Assembly: GCF_023229105.1 (NCBI RefSeq)
Contig: NZ_JALNZY010000022.1
Span: forward strand, 1-28,899
From: Sulfurimonas sp.
GTDB taxonomy: Bacteria > Campylobacterota > Campylobacteria > Campylobacterales > Sulfurimonadaceae
Direction of reading: 5' to 3'
DNA: 28,899 nucleotides
The position numbers and the translations under genes were made by a program. Positions 1 to 7,103 of the stretch are shown piece after piece. The notes beneath the pieces are model-generated. The model saw only the letters and a program-made list of their open reading frames with translations, was not told the origin of the DNA and searched no databases. Every line of letters begins with the position of its first letter. Position 1 is the stretch's first letter.

Positions 1-759
1 CACTCCGCCTGATGTTACCTCAGAATTTACAAAAGACGCCCAAATACCTTGACCTGTCTGAAGATTAAATGCCTCCCCAGAGTCATTAAACAAAACACCC
101 ATATCACCTGATTCTATAGCATTTCCGTTTTTATCTAATGCGGGCGGGATTGGAAGTGCCGGCGGAGGTCCTGCGGGAACTTCATAAGCAGGCGAAAAAG
201 TCTTAACCAAAGGACCTGAATTTAGATTTGCTTTTACAACAACATTTTGTGTTGGAGATGCAGGAGTAGTAAGTCCCGGCGGTATATTTATGTTTGTAAT
301 CGGTGCCGTAGCATCAACTAAACCTGTTGTTCTGTCTCTAAGCCAGCCCTGCACAATAAAACCGTTGTTATCGACAAAATTTCCGCCTGCATCAAATTTA
401 AAGTCGCCTGAGCGAGTATATTTGTATGTATTTCCGCCATCCGGAGAGACTATGAAAAAACCGTCTCCTTGAATTGCAACGTCTGTATTTTTATCAGAAT
501 TTTGAACAGAACCCTGTGCAAAAATCTTAGTGATTGAGCTAGCGCTCGCACCAAGACCTACCTGCACGGGATTTTTACCACCTAGTGAGCCTTGAGGAGC
601 AGTAGCAATTGCTTGCGTCTGAGCAAGAAGGTCAGAAAAGTTTGCACGTGAATATTTAAAACCTACAGTATTTACGTTTGCAATATTATTTGATTCTACG
701 TCCATTGCAATTTGATGCGACTGTAGTCCGGACACACCGGAAAAAAGTGATTTTAACAT
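1..759 (-). CDS. flgE: Flagellar hook protein FlgE (3' end missing)
   Basis: N-terminal 253 codons of a FlgE-family hook protein; the gene runs off the left edge, so its length is unknown. FlgE polymerises outside the cell into the curved hook that joins the flagellar rod to the filament. Visible are the family start MLKSLFSGVSGLQSHQ, the rod/hook signature NNIANVNTVGFK near residues 27-38, and the GDGFF motif (about residues 98-102) followed by YTRSGDF. A proline-rich stretch near residue 220 probably lies in the variable surface domain. The ATG is preceded by AAGGA at good spacing. It is the last visible gene of the fliK-flgD-flgE operon, 54 bp after another FlgE-like gene, and has its own sigma-54-like site in that gap. 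Which of the two paralogs forms the main hook is not decidable here. Confidence 0.9.
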   Translation of the reverse strand, partial: MLKSLFSGVSGLQSHQIAMDVESNNIANVNTVGFKYSRANFSDLLAQTQAIATAPQGSLGGKNPVQVGLGASASSITKIFAQGSVQNSDKNTDVAIQGDGFFIVSPDGGNTYKYTRSGDFKFDAGGNFVDNNGFIVQGWLRDRTTGLVDATAPITNINIPPGLTTPASPTQNVVVKANLNSGPLVKTFSPAYEVPAGPPPALPIPPALDKNGNAIESGDMGVLFNDSGEAFNLQTGQGIWASFVNSEVTSGGV

Positions 760-790
760 TTTAAATCCTTCATTTATTAGTATAGTTAAT

Positions 791-808
791 TAGCATTTTA
801 TGTTCCAA
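791..808 (-). promoter_or_regulatory. Sigma-54-like promoter before flgE
   Basis: The minus strand reads TTGGAACATAAAATGCTA, with GG and GC separated by exactly 10 nt as in -24/-12 RpoN promoters. It lies in the 54-bp gap before flgE and resembles the site before fliK (TTGGAA, 6 nt, ATGCTA). Middle-class flagellar genes of Campylobacterota are typically RpoN-dependent. The -24 half is TGGAAC rather than TGGCAC, so this is a good but imperfect match. Confidence 0.55.
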
Positions 809-813
809 CTTTA

Positions 814-2070
814 TTAAGCATTCATATTTAAGGCTTTTTGTAACATCTCATCTGCTGTTGTTATTGATTTTGAGTTCGCATCGTATGATCTTTGCATAAT
901 GATAATCTCTGTAAGACCGGCTGCCATCTCAACATTTGAACCCTCAAGCTTAAAGTTTGTAATATCCGTTCCTATAATATTTTTACCGTTTTCATCTTGA
1001 AAAAATATTGCCTTGCCACTATTTTGAGACTCTGCAAATCTTGAACTGCCTAAGCGTTCAAGTCCCCTATCGTTTTGAAAATGATATACTCCAATCTTTC
1101 CAACAGCACTTTGCATACCGTTAGAAAAAGTAGCGATTACCTCTGCATTTTTATTTATATCGTATCCAAGAAGATCTCCGGCTTCCATACCGTTTGCGGA
1201 GCTTGAGCCACTAAAAGTATCTCCTACGGATATAATACCGTCATATCCGCTGCCAAGATTTATGGCTACTTCTGTGCCGTTGTTATCTATGGATGTGAGT
1301 GTTGAAGATAGAAGAGCCCCTGAATCATCAAAACTTGCCGTGCCGTTACTTGAGCTGTAAATCTCTGTTCTATCAAGATTTTCAACTGTAGCGGCTATAT
1401 CCCACTGAGCTCCCGGAGAGACCTGAGGAGTGCTCTTTGTAAACTCGAGTCTCAAATTGTTTCTATTGCTTTGTGCATCAACAATTTGTGTACTTATCAC
1501 TCTTGCTTCATCCCCTGAGCCTAAATTTCCGTAAAAGGTTGCCTCGGTTGTCGGCTGAGACGGAAAAATCAGGTTTTCCGCAAAACGAAGCTTCTGTTGA
1601 GTATTTACATCCCCAAGCTCAACTTCTGCCAATTGCTCAGTCAATACTCCGTCTGTAACATTCTCTCCCATAGTTCCCAAAACATAATAACCGTCATTTG
1701 TGACTAAATTTCTATTTTTATCAAATGAAAAGGCGCCATCACGAGTATATATCGGTTTGCCCTCAGCTTGAATACCAAACCAGCCGTCACCTAAAATTGC
1801 CAGATCTGTGCTTCTATCGCTTAGTTGTATAACACCTTTGCCCTCATTCATAACAACTGAATTTAACTTTGAACCTATCCCAATACTGCTACTCACGCTT
1901 GAAGAAGCCGAGGCTGTAACAAGAGCCTCTTCAAAAAGTGATGAGAACTCTGTTGTATATCCACGAAATCCGACTGTATTTATATTTGCTAAATTATCAG
2001 AAATAACATCAATTCCATACTGATGCGTTTTAATTCCGTTTATTCCGGTATAAAAAGCCTGACTCATCAT
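814..2070 (-). CDS. flgE: Flagellar hook/basal-body protein, FlgE paralog
   Basis: A 418-residue FlgE-family protein. The N-terminus has the rod/hook signature SDNLANINTVGFR (residues 24-36). GDGWFGI and YTRDGAF follow around residues 95-112. The C-terminus carries the conserved helix with QRSYDANSK and TTADEML that packs in the axial core of rod and hook subunits. Immediately downstream of flgD (19 bp), it sits where Helicobacter and Campylobacter carry a second hook-like gene beside fliK and flgD, in addition to the main flgE. It may be a hook subunit or a minor hook/rod-junction protein. The family assignment is firm; the exact structural role is inferred from context. Confidence 0.88.
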   Translation of the reverse strand: MMSQAFYTGINGIKTHQYGIDVISDNLANINTVGFRGYTTEFSSLFEEALVTASASSSVSSSIGIGSKLNSVVMNEGKGVIQLSDRSTDLAILGDGWFGIQAEGKPIYTRDGAFSFDKNRNLVTNDGYYVLGTMGENVTDGVLTEQLAEVELGDVNTQQKLRFAENLIFPSQPTTEATFYGNLGSGDEARVISTQIVDAQSNRNNLRLEFTKSTPQVSPGAQWDIAATVENLDRTEIYSSSNGTASFDDSGALLSSTLTSIDNNGTEVAINLGSGYDGIISVGDTFSGSSSANGMEAGDLLGYDINKNAEVIATFSNGMQSAVGKIGVYHFQNDRGLERLGSSRFAESQNSGKAIFFQDENGKNIIGTDITNFKLEGSNVEMAAGLTEIIIMQRSYDANSKSITTADEMLQKALNMNA

Positions 2071-2089
2071 TTTAGTGCACCTCTGCTCT

Positions 2090-2755
2090 TTAGTAAATCT
2101 CTTTTACATCTGCGAGAGAGACATAATTAGAGCCAACTTTGAAATAGGTTTCGTTACCCTCAAATTTAACTGATTCTATAGGATACGCTCCAACTCTTGT
2201 TGTCAAATCATCGCCGTTAGGGTTTTTATAAGAAGCAGTCGCATAATAGATGCCGCTTTTGACTTGGTTTCCATTTGCGTCTGTTCCGTCCCATGTAAAC
2301 TGATACACTCCCTTAGGATTTGTACCGACATCCAATGTCTTTATTACATTTCCGTTAACATCAAGTATCTCAACATTTCCTCTATCTATATCATCGGGAA
2401 AATAGACCTCAAAAGTAGTATCGCTTCCTTCATCAAAAACGATTGCATTACTCCCTATATCAGCTGTTTTACCGATAGCAGAGATGGTGCTAAACTGTTG
2501 TGAATTACCAAGTGAAGCTGCCAAATCCGATAACGCTTTATTGGTGTTTTCAGTAGCTTCTAGTGTCGCTAGCTGTGAAGTTTGCGTTAAAATTTTCTCG
2601 CTATCCATCGGCTCTGTCGGATCTTGATTTTGAAGCTCTACTAACAAAAGAGTCATAAAATCATCTTTATCCAAAACCGACTTGTCTTTTGTTTTTGCCG
2701 AAGCTGCATACTCTGCATTTGTCGCGGCATTTAAGCCTGTTGATGTAATTGCCAT
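2090..2755 (-). CDS. flgD: Flagellar hook capping/assembly protein FlgD
   Basis: A 221-residue FlgD. The scaffold cap sits at the tip of the growing hook, lets exported FlgE subunits fold in, and is then discarded. The N-terminal signature is clear: LDKDDFMTLLLVELQNQDP (about residues 29-47), then MDSEKILTQTSQLATLE. The C-terminal half has the FlgD Ig-like fold pattern, with GNVIKTLDVG, FTWDGTDANGNQV and SGIYY, then a tail strand ending in VSLADVKEIY. It lies between fliK (13-bp gap) and the FlgE paralog (19-bp gap), so the genes are almost certainly cotranscribed. An AGGAGAG element precedes the ATG. Confidence 0.94.
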   Translation of the reverse strand: MAITSTGLNAATNAEYAASAKTKDKSVLDKDDFMTLLLVELQNQDPTEPMDSEKILTQTSQLATLEATENTNKALSDLAASLGNSQQFSTISAIGKTADIGSNAIVFDEGSDTTFEVYFPDDIDRGNVEILDVNGNVIKTLDVGTNPKGVYQFTWDGTDANGNQVKSGIYYATASYKNPNGDDLTTRVGAYPIESVKFEGNETYFKVGSNYVSLADVKEIY

Positions 2756-2768
2756 AGTGGTCTCTCCT

Positions 2769-4355
2769 TTATATATATCTTGGGGCTACAATCTCTAACG
2801 AGCTTAGTATCTCCTCATGTGCCTCTTCGCTCTCAAAATAGCTATACTCTTCATGAGCCTTCTGCTCATTTTGTCTCTGCTGATGTCCTCCACCCGCATT
2901 TGTATCGCCGCTTTGCGAACCGTCACTAAAATTTAATGTAGCATTATTTATTCCACTATTGCTTAACTGCGTCCTTAGCTCATTCGCATTCATGGCAAGC
3001 GTATTTACGGCAACATTGTTTGAGCTGATATTTACATGCAGGTTTTTGCCTCTTTGTACTATCGTCAAATCAACCTCTCCCAAATGTGCAGGATTGAGCT
3101 GAATCTTAACTCTAGTAAATGGCGATTTATAATCCTCAATAGCACTCTTTACATCGTTAGAAAGATATTTAATCATCTGCTTTGCTTCGTTTAATTTAAC
3201 CTCAAAACTATCAGCTTTGTGTGTTGTTAATGATTCTGTTTTTGCAGATGAACTGCTTTGTTCGGAGGAGGAAGCATCCCCGGCTAGAAGCTGCTCCAAT
3301 GTTTTTACACCATCCTGTACCGGACTTGGAGCAATCACTCTAGCAGTAGCTACGGAAAAATCAGCCGTTAACCCCAAAGTATTTTGAGATGTCTTCTCTT
3401 CACGAAGTAGAAGCTTGAGTGTCTCATCTGCTTTTGTCTTAGCTGTTTTTTCTTCTGTTTTTTGCATACTGTTTGCTTTAACCTGCACTATCTGCTCTGT
3501 TGTTGCATGTTGCTGCGGAGTTTGCGCTTTAAAAAGCAGCGTTTCCTTTATCTCTTTATGAGTAGTTTTTTCGCCGTTTTTTATCTCCTCTGTTACTTCT
3601 GCCTCTGTTCTTTGTGCATTTACAGCAGCACTATTTATCTTTTTTTCTTCAATGTTAATATTTTTCTTAAGAGGTATTTCTTCTTTAAAAGAATCTAAAC
3701 GGACCTCTTTTGACATTTCTGGGCGTACCTCTTTTTCTAAGCCACTTCTCTTTTCTTGAACTGCATCTTTTAGCAGTTCAGCGTCTACTCTCTTTTGCGC
3801 AGGTGTCTCTTTTGGTATCTCTGCGTGCAACTCTTTTAAGTTTGTATCATTTTTAACACCCGCTTTTAACTCTTCAAAGCTAATTTTGCTGACGTCAATA
3901 CCAAATTTTTTAGCAGCTTCAACTAAACCGCCTAGAGTTTTTGGAAGCTCTTTTATTTCTGCTTTTTTGTATCCGTCACTATTTTGGATTTTTTCTTTGA
4001 GATAGTTTTTTGCCTCGGCTATCAAGCCTCTCATATCCTCTTTAGTAAGAGAAGATGCGAGTTTTGGATTTAACTCTAAGAGCTCCTCTTTATCTACTAG
4101 CAGAGTTAATTTATCTTCACTCTTTAAAAGAGAGAGATTTTTTTCCGACTTTATGCCAACTTGTGCAGGTTTAACGTCTTTAACGTCACCGCCCAGTGCT
4201 AAAATCAGAGAACCGTTTTGAACACCCTTGCCCTCTTTTTTTTCACTTGCTCCCCTTAGAAGATCTGAAAATGAACTGCCCTTCTCATTTTTTGGGGTTA
4301 CAAGAGCTAAGGGCGATGATGAGCCGCTTTTACTTTTAGCATCTAGCAATACCAC
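2769..4355 (-). CDS. fliK: Flagellar hook-length control protein FliK
   Basis: A 528-residue FliK-type protein. FliK is exported during hook growth, measures hook length, and through its C-terminal domain switches FlhB from rod/hook to filament export. The first ~380 residues are low-complexity and rich in Lys, Glu, Ala and Ser, as expected for the ruler part. The Flg_hook-type C-terminal domain lies at about residues 390-480, with VKIQLNPAHLGEVDLTI and a Gln/Gly/His-rich tail. The start is GTG, preceded by AAGGTGG; the next ATG would lose this ribosome-binding site. It heads the hook operon behind a sigma-54-like site. A longer frame covering the start is a different reading frame and looks spurious. 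Confidence 0.9.
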   Translation of the reverse strand: MVLLDAKSKSGSSSPLALVTPKNEKGSSFSDLLRGASEKKEGKGVQNGSLILALGGDVKDVKPAQVGIKSEKNLSLLKSEDKLTLLVDKEELLELNPKLASSLTKEDMRGLIAEAKNYLKEKIQNSDGYKKAEIKELPKTLGGLVEAAKKFGIDVSKISFEELKAGVKNDTNLKELHAEIPKETPAQKRVDAELLKDAVQEKRSGLEKEVRPEMSKEVRLDSFKEEIPLKKNINIEEKKINSAAVNAQRTEAEVTEEIKNGEKTTHKEIKETLLFKAQTPQQHATTEQIVQVKANSMQKTEEKTAKTKADETLKLLLREEKTSQNTLGLTADFSVATARVIAPSPVQDGVKTLEQLLAGDASSSEQSSSSAKTESLTTHKADSFEVKLNEAKQMIKYLSNDVKSAIEDYKSPFTRVKIQLNPAHLGEVDLTIVQRGKNLHVNISSNNVAVNTLAMNANELRTQLSNSGINNATLNFSDGSQSGDTNAGGGHQQRQNEQKAHEEYSYFESEEAHEEILSSLEIVAPRYI

Positions 4356-4393
4356 TTTGCACCACCTTTTTACTCATAGATTTTATTAAAGTA

Positions 4394-4412
4394 GTAGCAT
4401 AAATTATTCCAA
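4394..4412 (-). promoter_or_regulatory. Sigma-54-like promoter before fliK
   Basis: The minus strand reads TTGGAATAATTTATGCTAC, with GG-10 nt-GC spacing as in RpoN -24/-12 elements. The predicted transcript start (about 4385) leaves a ~30-nt leader that includes the fliK ribosome-binding site. It has the same architecture as the site before flgE, so the two support each other. Confidence 0.55.
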
Positions 4413-4436
4413 TATTAAAAATATTAAAAAAATAGA

Positions 4437-4442
4437 TATAAT
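4437..4442 (+). promoter_or_regulatory. -10 box (TATAAT) for the 81-residue exported protein
   Basis: A perfect TATAAT ends 8 nt before the ATG of the small exported protein, and there is no Shine-Dalgarno sequence between them. A normal start distance would place transcription at or next to the ATG, giving a leaderless or near-leaderless mRNA. Confidence 0.5.
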
Positions 4443-4450
4443 TTTGAACT

Positions 4451-4696
4451 ATGAAATTATTACTCTTACTATTTCCGATACTCTTAATTGCCAAAACTCC
4501 TTTTGATTCAAAAGTTATTGCTTTTGACATGTCCGCTTATGAGACAAAAAAAAATGAGCTAAATGAGAGTGCGGGTAAAAACAGTAAAATCAAGTGCAGA
4601 GTTGTATGTGATAAAAAAGTATATAAAGAGCAGAAGATTTCAGATGCGATAAAGTTTTACAAAAACTCTAAAGAGTATGATTTTAATAAAAATTAA
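4451..4696 (+). CDS. Small exported protein of unknown function
   Basis: An 81-residue protein I do not recognise. Residues 1-14 form a short hydrophobic signal peptide (MKLLLLLFPILLIA), so the product is probably periplasmic. The remainder is Lys-rich and hydrophilic, with two cysteines spaced C-x3-C (residues 49 and 53, in KCRVVCDKK) that could form a disulfide or bind metal. It is transcribed divergently from the flagellar operon and converges on the MnmA-like gene. No ribosome-binding site is visible and a TATAAT lies just upstream. The reality of the gene is supported by the signal peptide, the promoter fit and the lack of any competing gene; function is unknown. Confidence 0.7.
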   Translation: MKLLLLLFPILLIAKTPFDSKVIAFDMSAYETKKNELNESAGKNSKIKCRVVCDKKVYKEQKISDAIKFYKNSKEYDFNKN

Positions 4697-4700
4697 AATC
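4679..4700 (+). terminator. AT-only hairpin at the convergent gene ends
   Basis: A perfect 9-bp inverted repeat GATTTTAAT / ATTAAAATC with an AAAA loop overlaps the stop codon of the small exported protein. Only the outermost pair is G-C, so stability is poor. It could be a weak bidirectional terminator between convergent genes. Confidence 0.3.
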
Positions 4701-4736
4701 ATAAAAGCAGTAGCATCTAAATTTCTAAATATAAAA

Positions 4737-5717
4737 TTACATTATGGTGTATGGCGCTAACTCTTCTCGAGAGTCAAATGCCCTTGCTTGAAGTTCCTCT
4801 TCTTGGTTAAAGGAGAGTGAATAGTTCTCCTCCTTTTGTGTTTTGCAATAGGTAAGAATTATTTTTGCCGCCAACTCTTTATCTGCCTTTGTAGCATTTT
4901 TGCTAAGAAGCGAGTGAGGACCTGGAAGTGCTATAGTCTTTATATGATAATATTTATCATTCTGTATCTCTTGAAGATGTGCATTCTCATCTTTATTTCT
5001 TCCTACAACCAGTTTTGCTCCATCAGGAAGCCTTAAATGGCGCCCAAATTTCATAACAGGAATATCTTTTACCTCAAACGTATCATATTTTATAAAATCA
5101 AACATCTTCTTGGCAAAATTTGCATCTGTTAAAAGACAGCCTCCTCCGGGACTCTCAAAATCTTCTAATCCTATCTCCTTTGCAAGCTCTAGCTGCCTGT
5201 CACGGCTTCTTCCCACAATTTCTTCAAGTTTGTCTCTATCTACCCAGCCCTCTATCTCAGCGATTGTAGGCTCAAGGGCTTTTGCAGATAGCGGACGCAG
5301 TAGCAACCCCTCACAATTACTCTCGTTTAAAACAGTTTGCATTGCATCTTTGTTTTGGCTCATAGGACGCTGTCCTAAAACCTCGCCGCTTATTAAAAAC
5401 GAGGCACCTTCTGCCTCCATAACTCTTTTTGCCACGCTAAACATCTTTGCATGACAATCTATACATGGGTTGAAATTTTTACCGTATCCATGTTTTGGGT
5501 CAAAAAGTACATCTTGCAAAAATTCACTCTCAATATCTATGATTTTTAGCTCTGCTCCGACTTGTTCACACATGTTTTGCATATGTTCAAGCCTGTCTTT
5601 CGTGCTTCCAAAGCCGGTATTGATATTTACAGCCAAGACTTTTATGCCTTGATCTATTATAAGTTTTATTGCTAAAGTTGAGTCTAACCCGCCGCTAAAT
5701 AGTGCGATTGCTTTCAT
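4737..5717 (-). CDS. MnmA/ThiI-like PP-loop tRNA thiolation-type protein
   Basis: A 326-residue PP-loop ATP pyrophosphatase. The nucleotide-binding SGGLDS motif is at residues 8-13. NPCIDCHAKMF (cysteines 85 and 88) matches the region holding the first catalytic cysteine of the tRNA 2-thiouridylase MnmA. SPGGGCLLTD (cysteine 194) sits where MnmA has its second catalytic cysteine. The last ~120 residues resemble the DUF814/NFACT-R module instead of the MnmA RNA-binding C-terminus. The pattern suggests adenylation and sulfur transfer to an RNA base, in the cytoplasm, but the substrate is unknown. It could be loosely mistaken for MnmA, argininosuccinate synthase or QueC. It has its own ATG with AGGAG upstream. 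Confidence 0.75.
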   Translation of the reverse strand: MKAIALFSGGLDSTLAIKLIIDQGIKVLAVNINTGFGSTKDRLEHMQNMCEQVGAELKIIDIESEFLQDVLFDPKHGYGKNFNPCIDCHAKMFSVAKRVMEAEGASFLISGEVLGQRPMSQNKDAMQTVLNESNCEGLLLRPLSAKALEPTIAEIEGWVDRDKLEEIVGRSRDRQLELAKEIGLEDFESPGGGCLLTDANFAKKMFDFIKYDTFEVKDIPVMKFGRHLRLPDGAKLVVGRNKDENAHLQEIQNDKYYHIKTIALPGPHSLLSKNATKADKELAAKIILTYCKTQKEENYSLSFNQEEELQARAFDSREELAPYTIM

Positions 5718-5740
5718 CCTACTCCTTATAAAATTGATAA

Positions 5741-7006
5741 TTATATACTATTTCTGTTTTTTCTTCTAGAGTGCTCTTTTTTAGGACTCTGTGGTGCTTT
5801 GTTTTGTGCTCTGCCTCTGGAGTTTGAACCTCTGCCACCACCTTGATTTATAGGCTCTGCTTTAATGCTAGGATCTGGTTTAAAATCTTTTAGCCAAACC
5901 TTTTGGATATCGTTTTTTATCAACTTCTCTATATTTGCCAAATACTCATGTTCATCTATACACACAAGAGAAATCGCTTCGCCCTCATTTCCGGCACGCC
6001 CCGTTCGCCCTATTCTATGAATATAATCCTCGGGTACGTTTGGAAGCTCATAATTTATCACATGAGGAAGCTGATCTATATCTATCCCTCTCGCTGCAAT
6101 ATCCGTTGCAACCAAAACCCTAACTTCCCCTTTTTTAAAGTCGTCCAATGCTTTTGTTCTTGCATTTTGACTCTTGTTTCCATGAATGGCAACAGCAGTT
6201 ATACCATCTTTTTCCAACTGCCCCGTAAGACGGTTTGCTCCATGTTTTGTTCTTGTAAATACAAGCACCTGCTTCCATTTTCCCTCATTAATAAGGTGTG
6301 CCAAAAGCTCGCGCTTGCGCTCTTTATCCACCGGATAAACTACCTGCTTCACACTCTGAGATGCTATGTTTGGACGCGCAACTTCTATAAGTACGGGGGA
6401 GTTTAATAATTTATCCGAGAGTTTTTTAATCTCCTCAGAATACGTAGCTGAAAACAGTAGAGTTTGCTTCTGCTTGGGAAGAATCGCCAATATCTTTTTA
6501 ATATCATTAATAAAACCCATATCCAGCATTCTATCTGCTTCATCTAGTATAAGAAACTCAACATCCCTTAAATCTATGCTCTTTTGTGATACATGGTCTA
6601 AGAGTCGCCCCGGTGTTGCAATAACTATATCAACACCTTTTTTCAGCTTTGTCAACTGCGGATTGATTTTAACTCCTCCAAAGATAATTGCTGATTTAAA
6701 CGAAAGATATTTTCCATAAACCTCAACGCTCTCACCGACTTGTGCAGCTAATTCTCTTGTGGGAGTGATTATAAGTGCTCTGATGCTCTGCTTTGACTTT
6801 GCAGGTTTTGTGCTACTTAAGAGTTCGAGTAAAGGCAGCGTAAAACCGGCAGTCTTGCCAGTTCCTGTCTGCGCGCCTGCTAAAATATCTTTTCTGCTTA
6901 AAATTACCGGTATTGCTTGTTTTTGGATGGGTGTGGGTTCGCTATAACCCTGTTCTTTGACAGCTTTTAGTAGAGGAGCTGATAAACCTAACGTGCTAAA
7001 TGACAT
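5741..7006 (-). CDS. rhlE: DEAD-box ATP-dependent RNA helicase, RhlE type
   Basis: A 421-residue DEAD-box helicase with all core motifs: the Q motif region TPIQKQ (25-30), Walker A AQTGTGKT (45-52), PTRELA (82-87), DEAD (155-158), SAT (186-188), motif V ATDIAARGIDI (300-310) and motif VI HRIGRTGR (330-337). A basic C-terminal tail with RGSNSRGR and KKEHSRRKNR probably binds RNA. These enzymes unwind short RNA duplexes in mRNA decay, ribosome assembly and cold adaptation. The start is an ATG with AGGAAAAG upstream. It is divergent from a gene encoding what looks like a decayed copy of the helicase's own second RecA lobe, with an operator-like palindrome between them. The rhlE subclass is assigned by length and style only. 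Confidence 0.92.
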   Translation of the reverse strand: MSFSTLGLSAPLLKAVKEQGYSEPTPIQKQAIPVILSRKDILAGAQTGTGKTAGFTLPLLELLSSTKPAKSKQSIRALIITPTRELAAQVGESVEVYGKYLSFKSAIIFGGVKINPQLTKLKKGVDIVIATPGRLLDHVSQKSIDLRDVEFLILDEADRMLDMGFINDIKKILAILPKQKQTLLFSATYSEEIKKLSDKLLNSPVLIEVARPNIASQSVKQVVYPVDKERKRELLAHLINEGKWKQVLVFTRTKHGANRLTGQLEKDGITAVAIHGNKSQNARTKALDDFKKGEVRVLVATDIAARGIDIDQLPHVINYELPNVPEDYIHRIGRTGRAGNEGEAISLVCIDEHEYLANIEKLIKNDIQKVWLKDFKPDPSIKAEPINQGGGRGSNSRGRAQNKAPQSPKKEHSRRKNRNSI

Positions 7007-7037
7007 TCTTTTCCTGATTTGTAGTATTTGTAGATAA

Positions 7038-7054
7038 TAGCATAATTTATGCTA
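7038..7054. promoter_or_regulatory. Operator-like palindrome between divergent helicase and RecA2-like genes
   Basis: TAGCATAA-T-TTATGCTA is a perfect 8-bp inverted repeat about one single base. It lies between a TATTAT-type -10 for the helicase (minus, 7034-7039) and a perfect TATAAT for the plus-strand gene (7063-7068). It touches the first, so a dimeric regulator bound here could control both. No regulator is identified. Confidence 0.4.
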
Positions 7055-7062
7055 ATATGAGA

Positions 7063-7068
7063 TATAAT
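7063..7068 (+). promoter_or_regulatory. -10 box (TATAAT) for the RecA2-like gene
   Basis: A perfect TATAAT 35 nt before the ATG, leaving room for a leader that contains AGGACAC as ribosome-binding site. No clear -35 is seen. Confidence 0.55.
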
Positions 7069-7103
7069 GTAAGTTAAATTTAAAACCCCTCTTAGGACAC
7101 ATT

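Noticed and set aside
4336..4530. 64-residue open frame over the fliK start (minus strand)
   Set aside because: It overlaps the promoter and start of fliK in another frame and the small exported protein on the other strand. It also has no ribosome-binding site.
5903..6406. 167-residue plus-strand open frame opposite the helicase
   Set aside because: It is fully inside a strongly supported DEAD-box gene, with unlikely composition (Tyr, Ile, Cys, His) and no start signal.
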